Assembly (NCBI GenBank): GCA_964653145.1
Contig: CAZZCG010000010.1
Coordinates: forward strand, 41,788-105,787
Length of the DNA: 64,000 bases
From: Pseudocalidococcus sp964653145
GTDB taxonomy: Bacteria; Cyanobacteriota; Cyanobacteriia; Thermosynechococcales; Thermosynechococcaceae
Direction of reading: 5' to 3'
Shown here: piece by piece, positions 53,853 through 62,492 of the stretch
Layout of the letters: every line of letters begins with the position of its first letter
How positions within the stretch are numbered: position 1 is the first letter of the stretch
Notes under the pieces: generated by a model
Told to the model about the DNA's origin: nothing
The model's database searches: none
Seen by the model: only the letters and a program-made list of their open reading frames with translations
Translations under genes and position numbers: made by a program

Positions 53853-54773
53853 TTAGTCTGATACAACTTCAACAACCGTACCCTGGCGATTAAGTTCAGT
53901 CACTCGGGCTTGACTCGTAATTCCCTGCTCTTCCCAGGCCTGGTGCATGGCAGCGGCAACTTGATTGGCTGTGTCGGTATGGGTCAGTGCAAGTAAGGTC
54001 GGGCCAGCCCCACTAATCACCAGACCATAGGCTCCAGCACTGGTGGCAGCAGCTTGGACAGATCCATAACCCGGAATTAGGGCCGTGCGATAGGGTTGAT
54101 GAAGCCGATCCTGCATCCCGGCCTGGAGATACTCAGGATTCCCGGTGCGTAACCCCTCAAGCAAAACCCCAAGATGGGCCGCATTGAAGATCGCATCCCC
54201 ATAGCTCAGGGCTTGGGGCAAAACCTCTCGAGCAGCTTTTGTGGACAACTCAAATTCAGGAATCGCAATCACCGGGACAACCGCCGAATGCCAACTCAAC
54301 TCCAACACCTGCCATGAGTTTTCCTGGGCTCCAGCTGCCGCCAATCGACACCCCCCTAACAACGCCGGCGCAACATTATCGGGATGGCCCTCCAACTCAA
54401 TGGCTAACTCCAGCAACTTGGCCTTAGGTAACGGATTGTCCATCAACGCATTTGCCCCAACCAGACCACCAACAATTGCCGTTGCCGAACTTCCCAACCC
54501 CCGTGCTAAGGGAACCTCAAGGTCAATTTCCAGGGACAAATTGGGTAATTCCTGGTCAATATAGTCAAAAAAATAGCCAATGGCCTGGTAAGCCAAGTTT
54601 CGCTCATCCGTAACCACCCGCACCGCATCCAGGCCCCGCGCTGTAATTTTAGTTTTCGGAGCCAGTTGTAACTGAAAGCGATTAAGCAAGGACAAGGCCG
54701 CCCCTAAGCAGTCAAAACCTGGGCCAATATTGGCAGTTGTGGCAGGCACAGTGACAACGACGGTTCTACTCAT
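53853..54773 (-). CDS. thrB: Homoserine kinase
   Basis: ThrB phosphorylates homoserine for threonine synthesis. The 306-residue GHMP kinase has PATTANIGPGFDCLGAAL at the N-terminus, the ATP-binding PLARGLGSSATAI, and GAGPTLLAL near the C-terminus. It follows ndhE on the minus strand after 75 bases, but the functions are unrelated. Confidence 0.95.
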   Translation of the reverse strand: MSRTVVVTVPATTANIGPGFDCLGAALSLLNRFQLQLAPKTKITARGLDAVRVVTDERNLAYQAIGYFFDYIDQELPNLSLEIDLEVPLARGLGSSATAIVGGLVGANALMDNPLPKAKLLELAIELEGHPDNVAPALLGGCRLAAAGAQENSWQVLELSWHSAVVPVIAIPEFELSTKAAREVLPQALSYGDAIFNAAHLGVLLEGLRTGNPEYLQAGMQDRLHQPYRTALIPGYGSVQAAATSAGAYGLVISGAGPTLLALTHTDTANQVAAAMHQAWEEQGITSQARVTELNRQGTVVEVVSD

Positions 54774-54848
54774 GGGCTTTTACTTCTCCAGGCCAGTGCT
54801 GTCTCCCCTGTGATCCCCAGGTTCATCAATTGGAGAGCCAAAACCAAC

Positions 54849-55154
54849 TTACCACTTGAGCAAATTAAACCGCTCCATATCCACCGTGTCCTTATTCCGA
54901 TAAATCGCCAAAATAATCGCCAAGCCCACCGCTGCTTCTGCCGCCGCCACCGTAATCACAAACACCGCAAAAACCTGACCCTTAATTTCCAGACCATCCA
55001 GATAGTTAGAAAAACCAATCAGATTCAAGTTAACGGCATTCAGGAGTAATTCAATGGACATCAAGACCCGCACCGCATTCCGACTGGTCACCAGGCCATA
55101 GATGCCAATGCAGAACAGTGCCGCCGCCAATAACAAAATCAAATTGAGTTCCAC
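54849..55154 (-). CDS. ndhE: NAD(P)H dehydrogenase subunit 4L
   Basis: A 101-residue membrane subunit of the photosynthetic NDH-1 complex, homologous to NuoK. Three transmembrane helices and the conserved GLVTSRNAVRVLMSIELLLNAVNLNL block, with the Glu used in proton transfer, are present. Start GTG at 55154 with AGGAG upstream. Last gene of the ndhA-I-G-E cluster. Confidence 0.95.
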   Translation of the reverse strand: MELNLILLLAAALFCIGIYGLVTSRNAVRVLMSIELLLNAVNLNLIGFSNYLDGLEIKGQVFAVFVITVAAAEAAVGLAIILAIYRNKDTVDMERFNLLKW

Positions 55155-55193
55155 AGAAATTCTCCTTTCCTCAGCGCATCAGCATGAATTAGT

Positions 55194-55802
55194 CTATTTA
55201 CTACCTGAGAGAGCCACGGGTTCACGAGGGCGCTCTGGCAATTCTAGGGGTGGTTGCGGCACTTCCCCAATGGAGGGTTCATCATCAATTACATACTCTC
55301 GCCGGGCAAGGACCACAGCCCCAATCAAGGCCATCAACAGCAAGACCGAAGCCAACTCAAAGGGTAAGAGAAAATCTGAGAAGAAGTGTTTGCCTAGGGT
55401 TACAACCGTATCGGCCGTGGGGGTTAAGCCGGAGGGAATCGCCCAAGGGGTTTGCAGCACCATAAAGCTCAAGAGGCCAAACAAACCCACTGCCACCAGA
55501 CCCGCTGCCACTTTCCGAATCCATCGCCGGGGGACTGGAGCAAAATCTTCCCGTTTATTCACCAACATAATGGCAAACAAAATCAGGACATTCACCGCCC
55601 CGACATAGATCAAAATTTGCGCTGCGGAGACAAAGTCTGCATTCAAGAGAATGTAAATCCCCGAAATACTCAGGAACACACCCCCCAGTAAAAACGCTGA
55701 ATAAACGATGTTATCAAGGAGAACAACCCCCAAGGCTGCACCAATCACCAACACCGCCAAGACAAAATAGGCAATGGTTTGAACGCCGGTTGCTAAATTC
55801 AC
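55194..55802 (-). CDS. ndhG: NAD(P)H dehydrogenase subunit 6
   Basis: A 202-residue integral membrane subunit of NDH-1 (NuoJ homologue) with five membrane helices, including FLLGGVFLSISGIYILLNADF and AAQILIYVGAVNVLILFAIML, both family hallmarks. The start is GTG at 55802 with GGAG nearby. It lies 11 bases after ndhI and 39 before ndhE, in one transcript. Confidence 0.95.
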   Translation of the reverse strand: MNLATGVQTIAYFVLAVLVIGAALGVVLLDNIVYSAFLLGGVFLSISGIYILLNADFVSAAQILIYVGAVNVLILFAIMLVNKREDFAPVPRRWIRKVAAGLVAVGLFGLLSFMVLQTPWAIPSGLTPTADTVVTLGKHFFSDFLLPFELASVLLLMALIGAVVLARREYVIDDEPSIGEVPQPPLELPERPREPVALSGSK

Positions 55803-55813
55803 AATGATGCTCC

Positions 55814-56410
55814 TTATTCAGACTTACTGGCGGTTTGGAGTTGAGCGGCAATTTCTTCCGGTCGCGAGCCAGCCCGTTGATCCGTTAACTTCACCCCATG
55901 GCCTGACGTCTCTCCGGCGGGTAAGTAGGCAAACTCCCGAATCGGCGTCACCATTGGATCATCCGTCACTTTGTAGGGCAACCGTCCCATGGCCACATTG
56001 TCAAAGTTCAACTCGTGGCGGTCATAGGTGGCCAGTTCGTATTCCTCAGTCACCGAGAGGCAGTTAGTGGGGCAATATTCCACACAGTTGGCGCAGAAGA
56101 TGCACACTCCGAAATCAATGCTGTAGTGCTTGAGTTGCTTCTTCTTCATTTCCTTATTAAATTCCCAGTCCACCACCGGTAAATTGATGGGGCAAACCCG
56201 GACACAAACCTCACAGGCAATGCATTTATCAAACTCAAAGTGAATTCGCCCCCGAAACCGCTCAGAAGGAATTAGTTTTTCGTAGGGGTATTGCACTGTG
56301 ATTGGACGCCGCTGCATGTGATCAAAGGTGACCGCCAGGCCCTGACCAATGTATTTTGCCGACTCAAAGGTTTCTTTGGCATAGGAGCCGATTTTACTGA
56401 GGAATTTCAT
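55814..56410 (-). CDS. ndhI: NAD(P)H dehydrogenase subunit I
   Basis: A 198-residue peripheral NDH-1 subunit (NuoI homologue) that carries two 4Fe-4S clusters in the electron path. Both CxxCxxCxxxCP motifs are visible: CIACEVCVRVCP and CIFCANCVEYCP. An N-terminal amphipathic helix and a variable C-terminal tail frame them. Confidence 0.97.
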   Translation of the reverse strand: MKFLSKIGSYAKETFESAKYIGQGLAVTFDHMQRRPITVQYPYEKLIPSERFRGRIHFEFDKCIACEVCVRVCPINLPVVDWEFNKEMKKKQLKHYSIDFGVCIFCANCVEYCPTNCLSVTEEYELATYDRHELNFDNVAMGRLPYKVTDDPMVTPIREFAYLPAGETSGHGVKLTDQRAGSRPEEIAAQLQTASKSE

Positions 56411-56450
56411 AGGTCTTACTCACGTCAACAGTAGTTCGCTAACCGTTTTT

Positions 56451-57569
56451 CTAGCCACCAAATGCCACAGGGAAGGTCAATTTCAATCCCGCCGTAATCA
56501 ACAAATTCACCAGGCCCACAGGCAATAAAAATTTCCAGCCTAAATCGAGTAACTGGTCAATCCGCACCCGTGGCACTGTCCACCGCAACAAAATCGCCAG
56601 GAAGATGAAGAAATAGGCTTTGAGTAGCGTCATCGTAATCCCCAGAACCGCCATCACAATCTGGAAAATTGGATTGGTTTCGGAAATCCCCAGCCACTCG
56701 GCCACGTGATTTAAGGGAATCGGAAAATCCCACCCCCCAAAGTAGAGCACTGCGACCAACAGGGCCGAAAGCACCAAGTTCACATAGGACCCCAGGTAGA
56801 ACAGGGCAAATTTCATCCCGGTATATTCGGTTTGATAGCCCGCCACCAGCTCTTCTTCTGCTTCCGGGAGGTCAAAGGGCAGTCGTTCACATTCTGCTAA
56901 AGCCGCAATCCAGAAAATTAAAAAGCCAATGGGTTGCCGCCAAACATTCCAGCCCAAAATCCCATAGCCAGACTGCTGTTCAACAATTTCCACCGTTCCC
57001 AAGCCATTGGACATCATCGCCACCGCCAACACCGCCAACGCCAGGGGAATTTCATAGCTGATGGATTGTGCCGCCGCCCGTAACCCACCCAAGAGCGAGT
57101 ACTTATTATTCGAGGCATAACCAGACATCAACAGGCCAATGGGGGCAATGCTAGAGAGGGCAATCCACAGAAACACCCCCATGGCAATGTTAGACAGGAG
57201 CAGGTCTTGACCAAAGGGCACAATGATATAGGACAAAAACACCGGAATCACCACCAATACCGGCCCCAGGGTAAATAGAATTCCATCTGTGTTGGTGGGA
57301 ATAATGTCTTCTTTAAACAGGAGCTTTAAGCCATCGGCCAAGGGCGCCAAGATCCCCAGGGGGCCAATGTATTCGGGGCCAATTCGTTGTTGGACAGCCG
57401 CTGAAATTTTCCGCTCCAGCCAAACCGCAATTAACACGCCCACTGTGGCCACCACCAACATCAATAACATTGGTAAGGGAAGCCAGATTAATTTCGCCAG
57501 GCCGGGGGTTAGACCCAACGCTTCTAATGCTGTTCGTAGTTGCCCCTGCAGATCAATTCCGTTTTCCAT
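56451..57569 (-). CDS. ndhA: NAD(P)H dehydrogenase subunit 1
   Basis: A 372-residue membrane subunit (NuoH homologue) next to the quinone site of NDH-1. The conserved segments RIGPEYIGPLGILAPLADGLKLLFKED, GLRAAAQSISYEIPL and FDLPEAEEELVAGYQTEYTGMKFALFYLGSY are present. First gene of the cluster ndhA-I-G-E, the usual cyanobacterial order. An inverted repeat sits upstream at 57692-57723. Confidence 0.97.
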   Translation of the reverse strand: MENGIDLQGQLRTALEALGLTPGLAKLIWLPLPMLLMLVVATVGVLIAVWLERKISAAVQQRIGPEYIGPLGILAPLADGLKLLFKEDIIPTNTDGILFTLGPVLVVIPVFLSYIIVPFGQDLLLSNIAMGVFLWIALSSIAPIGLLMSGYASNNKYSLLGGLRAAAQSISYEIPLALAVLAVAMMSNGLGTVEIVEQQSGYGILGWNVWRQPIGFLIFWIAALAECERLPFDLPEAEEELVAGYQTEYTGMKFALFYLGSYVNLVLSALLVAVLYFGGWDFPIPLNHVAEWLGISETNPIFQIVMAVLGITMTLLKAYFFIFLAILLRWTVPRVRIDQLLDLGWKFLLPVGLVNLLITAGLKLTFPVAFGG

Positions 57570-57885
57570 ACGCAGCCCAGTGGTGAACCGCCTCTCAGTA
57601 TATAGTGTTTTCCTCCATGGCCTGGAACCGGGTCAGATTGAAACTTCTTAACCCCTGACCTGACTTCTACTAATACCTCTACCCAAAGAGATTGACCCAG
57701 ATCATGGGGCGGGGCTGGGTCAAAATTGGAGCTTGTTAACTCCCTAAACAAGGGACTGTGGGTCAATCCTGAGTTCCCGGAGCTTTACGGTAAGGTTATC
57801 TGCCCGTTTTGGAGTTGTGGGGCTTTTTCAGAATTTGGGGCTGGTAACCATAACCGTGACTCTGGCAGGAAGGACTCAATGGGGA
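57570..57885. other. Leader region of the ndh cluster
   Basis: 316 bases between the GPH transporter stop and ndhA. It contains the inverted repeat at 57692-57723 and probably the ndh promoter, which I could not fix. No other gene seen. Confidence 0.35.
57692..57723. repeat. Nine-base inverted repeat upstream of ndhA
   Basis: TTGACCCAG (57692-57700) and CTGGGTCAA (57715-57723) are perfect complements around a G-rich 14-base loop. It lies about 125 bases upstream of the ndhA start and about 160 past the GPH gene stop, with no T-run. It could be an operator, an RNA stem in the ndh leader, or part of a terminator. Confidence 0.5.
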
Positions 57886-59298
57886 TCAGCTCTCCTCCTG
57901 GGCTGTATTTTTGCGTTCTCGAAGCTGTAATAATACCTGCGAATGAAATTCCTGGGTAATCGGGTAAAAGTAGGCTAGAACCAGGCCAAGGGCTAAAAAT
58001 ATTGTTGGTACGGGGCCAATGGCCAAACGAATCGCAAAGAGGGCGGAATCCGGCTGGATCGGTGGTGCTTGCCCAGGCCCCGAGGAAATAAACCCGGCAA
58101 ATCCGAGTCCTTGCCCGACAATAAATAGGCCAAAGGCCAAGCCAATTTTTTGCAGCAATACCATGAACCCGTAGAAAATTCCTTCCCGTCGTTGCCCAGT
58201 GTTGAGTTCATCCAAATCAATCACATCGGGAATCATGGACCAGGGAATGAGATAGGCCGTTGAGACCCCAATCCCCGCAAGAATCCCCAACACATACATC
58301 AGTCCCACTTGATCTGGCTGTAGGAAAAATAACCCGGCCTGGGCCACCATCCAAATCACCATGCCAAAGAAATAGGCCGCCTTTTTGCCGTAGCGTTTAC
58401 TGAACCAATTCCAGACAAACAGCATCACCAACGCAGTTCCTTGTACCGCTAAAGCCACCTGAGTTGCCGCCGCATTGGGGAGTTTCATCCAGTCCGTGAC
58501 AAAAAAAGCAATCATCGAGGCTGTAATTTGCACCGCTAACCAGGAACATAAATAAATGCCCATCACATAAACAAAGGGGCGATTGCTAAAAACTAGCTTT
58601 AGTTGTTGGAAATAGGGCAAAGATTCCGTTTGTAGTTCCAGACCATGGGCAGCTTCTGAGGCTTTAATCCGTTGGCGAGTCCCAAAAATGCACCAGTACA
58701 AGGGTAAAACTGACACCACCGCCGCCACAATGCCGATCAGTAAATATTGTGTGACTGGATCCTTGACCTGCTGGAAAATAATTTGCGCCAAGATGAGTGA
58801 GCCAATACTACCACCAATGGAAAATGTAAAGCGAAAACTGTTGAGGCTAGTGCGTTCGTTGTAATCCGAGGTCATCTCCGGGGTCATCGCCGTGTAGGGC
58901 AAATTCACCACGGTGTAAAACGTATTAAACAGAATCCCAATCACGACGTAATAGAAAAACAAAACCCATTGGTTAGTGCTGGGGATAATCCACTGCAAGA
59001 AAAATGTCAGGCCAAAGGGAATCGCCCCCCAAAACATCCAGGAGTGTCGCCGGCCCCAGCGGGCATTTTGAGTTCGATCACTTAAAACTCCGATTACCGG
59101 ATCGTTCACTGCATCCCAAATTTTGCCGATCATCAGAACACTCCCCGCCAGGCCAGCATCCATCCCCGCCACATTAGTCAAAAAGATCAGCAAAAAAAAC
59201 ACGAGGATATTGGCGGTTATGGCGGTACCCAAATCCCCGGCTCCAAAGGCTAGCTTTTCCGAAAGGGTTAGGGGCTTTGATTCCGTCGAACTGACCAT
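57886..59298 (-). CDS. GPH-family sugar/cation symporter (MFS)
   Basis: A 470-residue, 12-helix transporter of the glycoside-pentoside-hexuronide family. The signature KIWDAVNDPVIGVLSDRT plus WGRRHSWMFWGAIPFG follows helix 2. Likely exchanges a sugar with a cation; substrate unknown. The ATG at 59298 has GGAG eight bases upstream; a start five codons earlier is in frame. It precedes the ndh cluster on the same strand but is probably separately transcribed. Confidence 0.88.
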   Translation of the reverse strand: MVSSTESKPLTLSEKLAFGAGDLGTAITANILVFFLLIFLTNVAGMDAGLAGSVLMIGKIWDAVNDPVIGVLSDRTQNARWGRRHSWMFWGAIPFGLTFFLQWIIPSTNQWVLFFYYVVIGILFNTFYTVVNLPYTAMTPEMTSDYNERTSLNSFRFTFSIGGSIGSLILAQIIFQQVKDPVTQYLLIGIVAAVVSVLPLYWCIFGTRQRIKASEAAHGLELQTESLPYFQQLKLVFSNRPFVYVMGIYLCSWLAVQITASMIAFFVTDWMKLPNAAATQVALAVQGTALVMLFVWNWFSKRYGKKAAYFFGMVIWMVAQAGLFFLQPDQVGLMYVLGILAGIGVSTAYLIPWSMIPDVIDLDELNTGQRREGIFYGFMVLLQKIGLAFGLFIVGQGLGFAGFISSGPGQAPPIQPDSALFAIRLAIGPVPTIFLALGLVLAYFYPITQEFHSQVLLQLRERKNTAQEES

Positions 59299-59674
59299 TG
59301 GGACTCTCCTCACTCAGTAGATGTAATTTTCTCAGCAGATCAGAACACTCAGCACGCAAGCAATGGGGTCTGGATTTACGTAACTCCGAGGACTGGGGAC
59401 TTGCAAGAGATCGCAACTTAAAAAGCCTGCCTTACGGTACCACTCCCCGACCCTACTGACGCTTGCTCAATCTTGATGCTTACTGAATCACCATGACAAC
59501 GGAATTAACTAAACTCCAACCCTGTGACCGACACCCGATGAATTAAGGCAGCTCTGGCTGATCAATGATCCAGCCCAAGACCCAGATTTATCCTCTGGTA
59601 CCACTCCAGGGGATGGCCTCATCGATAAAAAATCGCTCCTGATAGAATAGAAATAGAGTCGTTGGAGAAAAAAA
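59299..59674. other. Divergent intergenic region
   Basis: About 375 bases between divergent genes. The 11-mer GGTACCACTCC occurs twice (59436-59446 and 59597-59607); the second copy lies within an imperfect hairpin (CCTCTGG/CCAGGGG). No RNA gene is recognised. It may hold promoters for both flanking genes. Confidence 0.35.
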
Positions 59675-60601
59675 ATGGCTCATCCTCTTTTTTGCGCTAA
59701 CGGTGGTTCTCCCCTCAGCTCCCAAATACGCTTCTGTGAATCCTGTGGCTATCCTATTTCATTCCCCCTGGAGCCCTCGCCATTACCGGATTTAACACCT
59801 ACCAAAGTCCCCTCAACTTGTCCCACTGCAAGAATTGTCTTACCCCGCAAAAATTCATTTTTTTCCTGGCTGCTTCTAGCTTTGATTGTTTCCTGTGTGG
59901 CTGGCCTGGGGTTAATCGGCTGGTTTGTCCCTACTCTGTGGCGTCAATGGGTCAGCCAATCTCCACCGGATCCCCTCGTAGGCACACCACCAACTCCCAG
60001 TGTCACCGTCACTGCTCCCAATACCGTCAGCTTAGAGGACTTTGTCGGCAGTTGGATGGCCTTAATAGGAGACCCTGATCCCGACACGGAAGCACTAACC
60101 TTTCGCCTTGAAGGAGTAATGATTGTTGCGGATATTGATAGCGATCGTCTGGAAGTGTCTGTACTCAATGATCGAAAGCTAGAGGGTTATTTGCTTCAAG
60201 ACGGAGAGCATATCCCCATGAGTGCGGAACTGAGTCAGGATAAACAACAGATCACATTTATTGTTCGTCCCCCCTACAGCGAAATTCAGGCGGCAGTCGC
60301 ACAAAGAGTCTCTGAAACAAGTCTTGATAACCAGGCCAATACAAATGGAGGGTTATTAACCGAAGAAGAAGCTTTAGATCGACTGATCAGCTGGCCGGAA
60401 ATTGCAGACTGGAGCCAACAAATTACCCAAAATGCTCCCCTGAACCAGGCCCAGTTCGAAATTGTTGAAACAACCCCTGAGTGGTATTTGATTCGAGCCT
60501 ACGAAACAGTAAACAACCCAGGAGAACCAGGCCACACCGCCACATTCGGTTGGTACACCATCAATCGTCAAACCGGGGAAGTCACCTCAACACTACCTTA
60601 G
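59675..60601 (+). CDS. Zinc-ribbon-like single-pass membrane protein
   Basis: A 308-residue protein: an N-terminal zinc-ribbon-like region whose first CxxC is degenerate (FCANGGSP) while the second is normal (CESCGYP), a membrane helix (about 66-90), a Pro/Thr-rich stretch and an extracytoplasmic C-terminal domain (about 125-308; FVGSWMALIGDPD, ATFGWYTINRQTGEVTSTLP). This layout resembles double-ribbon membrane proteins in bacteria. Function unknown. A decayed ribbon fragment follows. Confidence 0.7.
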   Translation: MAHPLFCANGGSPLSSQIRFCESCGYPISFPLEPSPLPDLTPTKVPSTCPTARIVLPRKNSFFSWLLLALIVSCVAGLGLIGWFVPTLWRQWVSQSPPDPLVGTPPTPSVTVTAPNTVSLEDFVGSWMALIGDPDPDTEALTFRLEGVMIVADIDSDRLEVSVLNDRKLEGYLLQDGEHIPMSAELSQDKQQITFIVRPPYSEIQAAVAQRVSETSLDNQANTNGGLLTEEEALDRLISWPEIADWSQQITQNAPLNQAQFEIVETTPEWYLIRAYETVNNPGEPGHTATFGWYTINRQTGEVTSTLP

Positions 60602-60667
60602 GAGAATATCTTTGATTGGGAAAAGAAAGACTTGAATGGTTGGGGCTTAAAGAGAAAGAGAGGCTCC

Positions 60668-60928
60668 ATGGCTAAAGAAAAATCCGTAACCTTTTCAGCC
60701 TGTGGTCAAGACAATCCCCCAACAAGCTGATATTGTGGGACTTGCTTGGAGATATCTCAGCAAGAACAAGACTGAAATAAAGCTGAAATTCTACGAGACT
60801 ACTCTTCGGCAGGGGTGCCCATTTCGGGGGAACTTGATCCACTACCTTGCTTAACGCATCATCCGGCCTGGGGAGCTATTCCTGTTCTCGGTTCATGTCA
60901 GTCCGTCTTTATTTGTGAAAATGACTGA
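60668..60928 (+). pseudogene. Decayed zinc-ribbon gene with two in-frame stops
   Basis: One frame reads MAKEKSVTFSACGQDNPPTS, stop, YCGTCLEISQQEQD, stop, NKAEILRDYSSAGVPISG and so on to a final TGA at 60926-60928. The CG...YCGTC spacing is that of a zinc ribbon, and the frame continues across both stops. It looks like a broken relative of the gene just upstream. Confidence 0.55.
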
Positions 60929-61271
60929 GTATCATAAAGCCCTGGTAACGAATAGTTCTTCATTCGGAACTGGGATAAAATCAGGTTTTTTTAGGACAAA
61001 TAAACTCTGCGAACCTCACAAATCATTGCTGTTTGATATAACTATTCGCCCAGGAATGCAACATAAAGAAGCTTAAAACAGTTATGGATGATACTTGTGA
61101 TCATCATACTTCCAGGAGTTATGACCACCCTATAGAGATTGGGAATTATAAAACGAGGCTGTGTCAATACCTCATGGATGTGGATAATCCCCACCAGGCC
61201 AAGCGTGGCTATGAATTCCCAAGTTAATGCCCCCAAGGAATAGTTTAGGTGTAGGAATCAACAACCTAAGT
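60929..61271. other. Gap before the pyrophosphorylase gene, nothing recognised
   Basis: 343 bases, AT-rich. A minus-strand TTG-started frame (61042-61236) encodes a hydrophobic peptide but has no ribosome site and no family match, so it was not called. Confidence 0.35.
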
Positions 61272-62420
61272 TTAAGTCTCGTTAACATCAAATAAATCGA
61301 CAGGCGCGTCCAAAAGCTCTGTTTGTCGTGAATCCGTGATCAGCCAATCAAGGGCAGCGGCTCGCACATCAATGGTTGTTCCGGTTTTGTCAACACAGTA
61401 GCGCCCAAAAACCAACTTATCCACTAACCGCACCCCAGGCCCGAGGCGAGAATATTCAAAAATCACACAGTTATCTACCACCGCGCCACTGCAAATACAA
61501 CAGTTAGGGCCAATCATCGTTGGGCCAATAATGGTGACGTCATCTTCAATTCGGGTCATACCGCCAATATAAACAGGTCCCTGGATCTTCACCCTGTCCC
61601 AGTTCACCGCCACATTGATCCCGGTATAAATGTTTGGAGCAACCTCCCGGCCTGGGATCGAGACGTTGGCAACCTGCCCCGCTAACACACTCCGAACGGC
61701 TTGCCAATAGTCCGGCACCTTACCAATATCCACCCATTCAAAATCCATCGTCAAGCCAAAAAAGGGCGCGCCCATCTCCACCAGTTTTGGAAATAGCTGA
61801 CTGCCAATATCAAATTCCACGCCAGAGGGAATCAAATCTAGTATTTCTGGCTCAAATATATAAATCCCAGTATTAATTGTGTTGCTGAGTGCCGCTTCAA
61901 TGCTTGGTTTCTCTTGGAAGGCCTTAATCCGCCCCTCTTCATCGGTGACGACAACCCCATAACTGGAAACTTCTGTGGGAGTTACTTCCCGTAGAATAAT
62001 GGTCGCAATTGCACCTTTTTGTCGATGCCAGGCCACAGCTTTGGTTAAATCTAAGTCGATCAGGGCATCCCCACAGAGAACGACAAATGTATCGTCAAAA
62101 AATGGATTAAAGTCCTGAATGCGCTTCATCCCCCCGGCGGACCCCAAGGCCTTTCCCACAAGTTTTCCGTCTTCGATGTAGCCCTCAAAGGAGTAGGCAA
62201 TTTGTACCCCAAACCGTTGCCCGTCCTGAAAGTACTCCTCAATTTCGTGGGCCAGATGGCTAACATTAACCATAATTTCCGTAAAGCCATGTTGTCGGAG
62301 CAATTCCACCAAAAACTCCATAACAGGCTTTTGCAGAATTGGGATCATTGGCTTGGGGATCGTGTAGGTAATTGGGCGTACCCGTGTTCCTTTACCCGCA
62401 GCCAAAATCATTGCTTTCAT
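61272..62420 (-). CDS. NDP-sugar pyrophosphorylase with left-handed beta-helix tail
   Basis: A 382-residue nucleotidyltransferase: MILAAGKGTRVRPITYTIPKPMIPI (nucleotide-binding loop), VVLCGDALIDLDL (metal Asp), then EWVDIGKVPDYWQA. The C-terminal third has hexapeptide repeats (MTRIEDDVTIIGPTMIGPNC). It resembles mannose-1-phosphate guanylyltransferase/glucose-1-phosphate transferases; substrate uncertain. It supplies activated sugar for polysaccharide synthesis. Confidence 0.9.
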   Translation of the reverse strand: MKAMILAAGKGTRVRPITYTIPKPMIPILQKPVMEFLVELLRQHGFTEIMVNVSHLAHEIEEYFQDGQRFGVQIAYSFEGYIEDGKLVGKALGSAGGMKRIQDFNPFFDDTFVVLCGDALIDLDLTKAVAWHRQKGAIATIILREVTPTEVSSYGVVVTDEEGRIKAFQEKPSIEAALSNTINTGIYIFEPEILDLIPSGVEFDIGSQLFPKLVEMGAPFFGLTMDFEWVDIGKVPDYWQAVRSVLAGQVANVSIPGREVAPNIYTGINVAVNWDRVKIQGPVYIGGMTRIEDDVTIIGPTMIGPNCCICSGAVVDNCVIFEYSRLGPGVRLVDKLVFGRYCVDKTGTTIDVRAAALDWLITDSRQTELLDAPVDLFDVNET

Positions 62421-62492
62421 GGTGTCTCTCTAGCTCGCGTCCCAATAACTATCCCAGGCCAAGGGGTTAGCCTTCAATGGAGTTATCGTACC

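Noticed and set aside
61042..61236. A 64-codon minus-strand hydrophobic frame
   Set aside because: TTG start without a ribosome site and no family match. Likely a chance frame.
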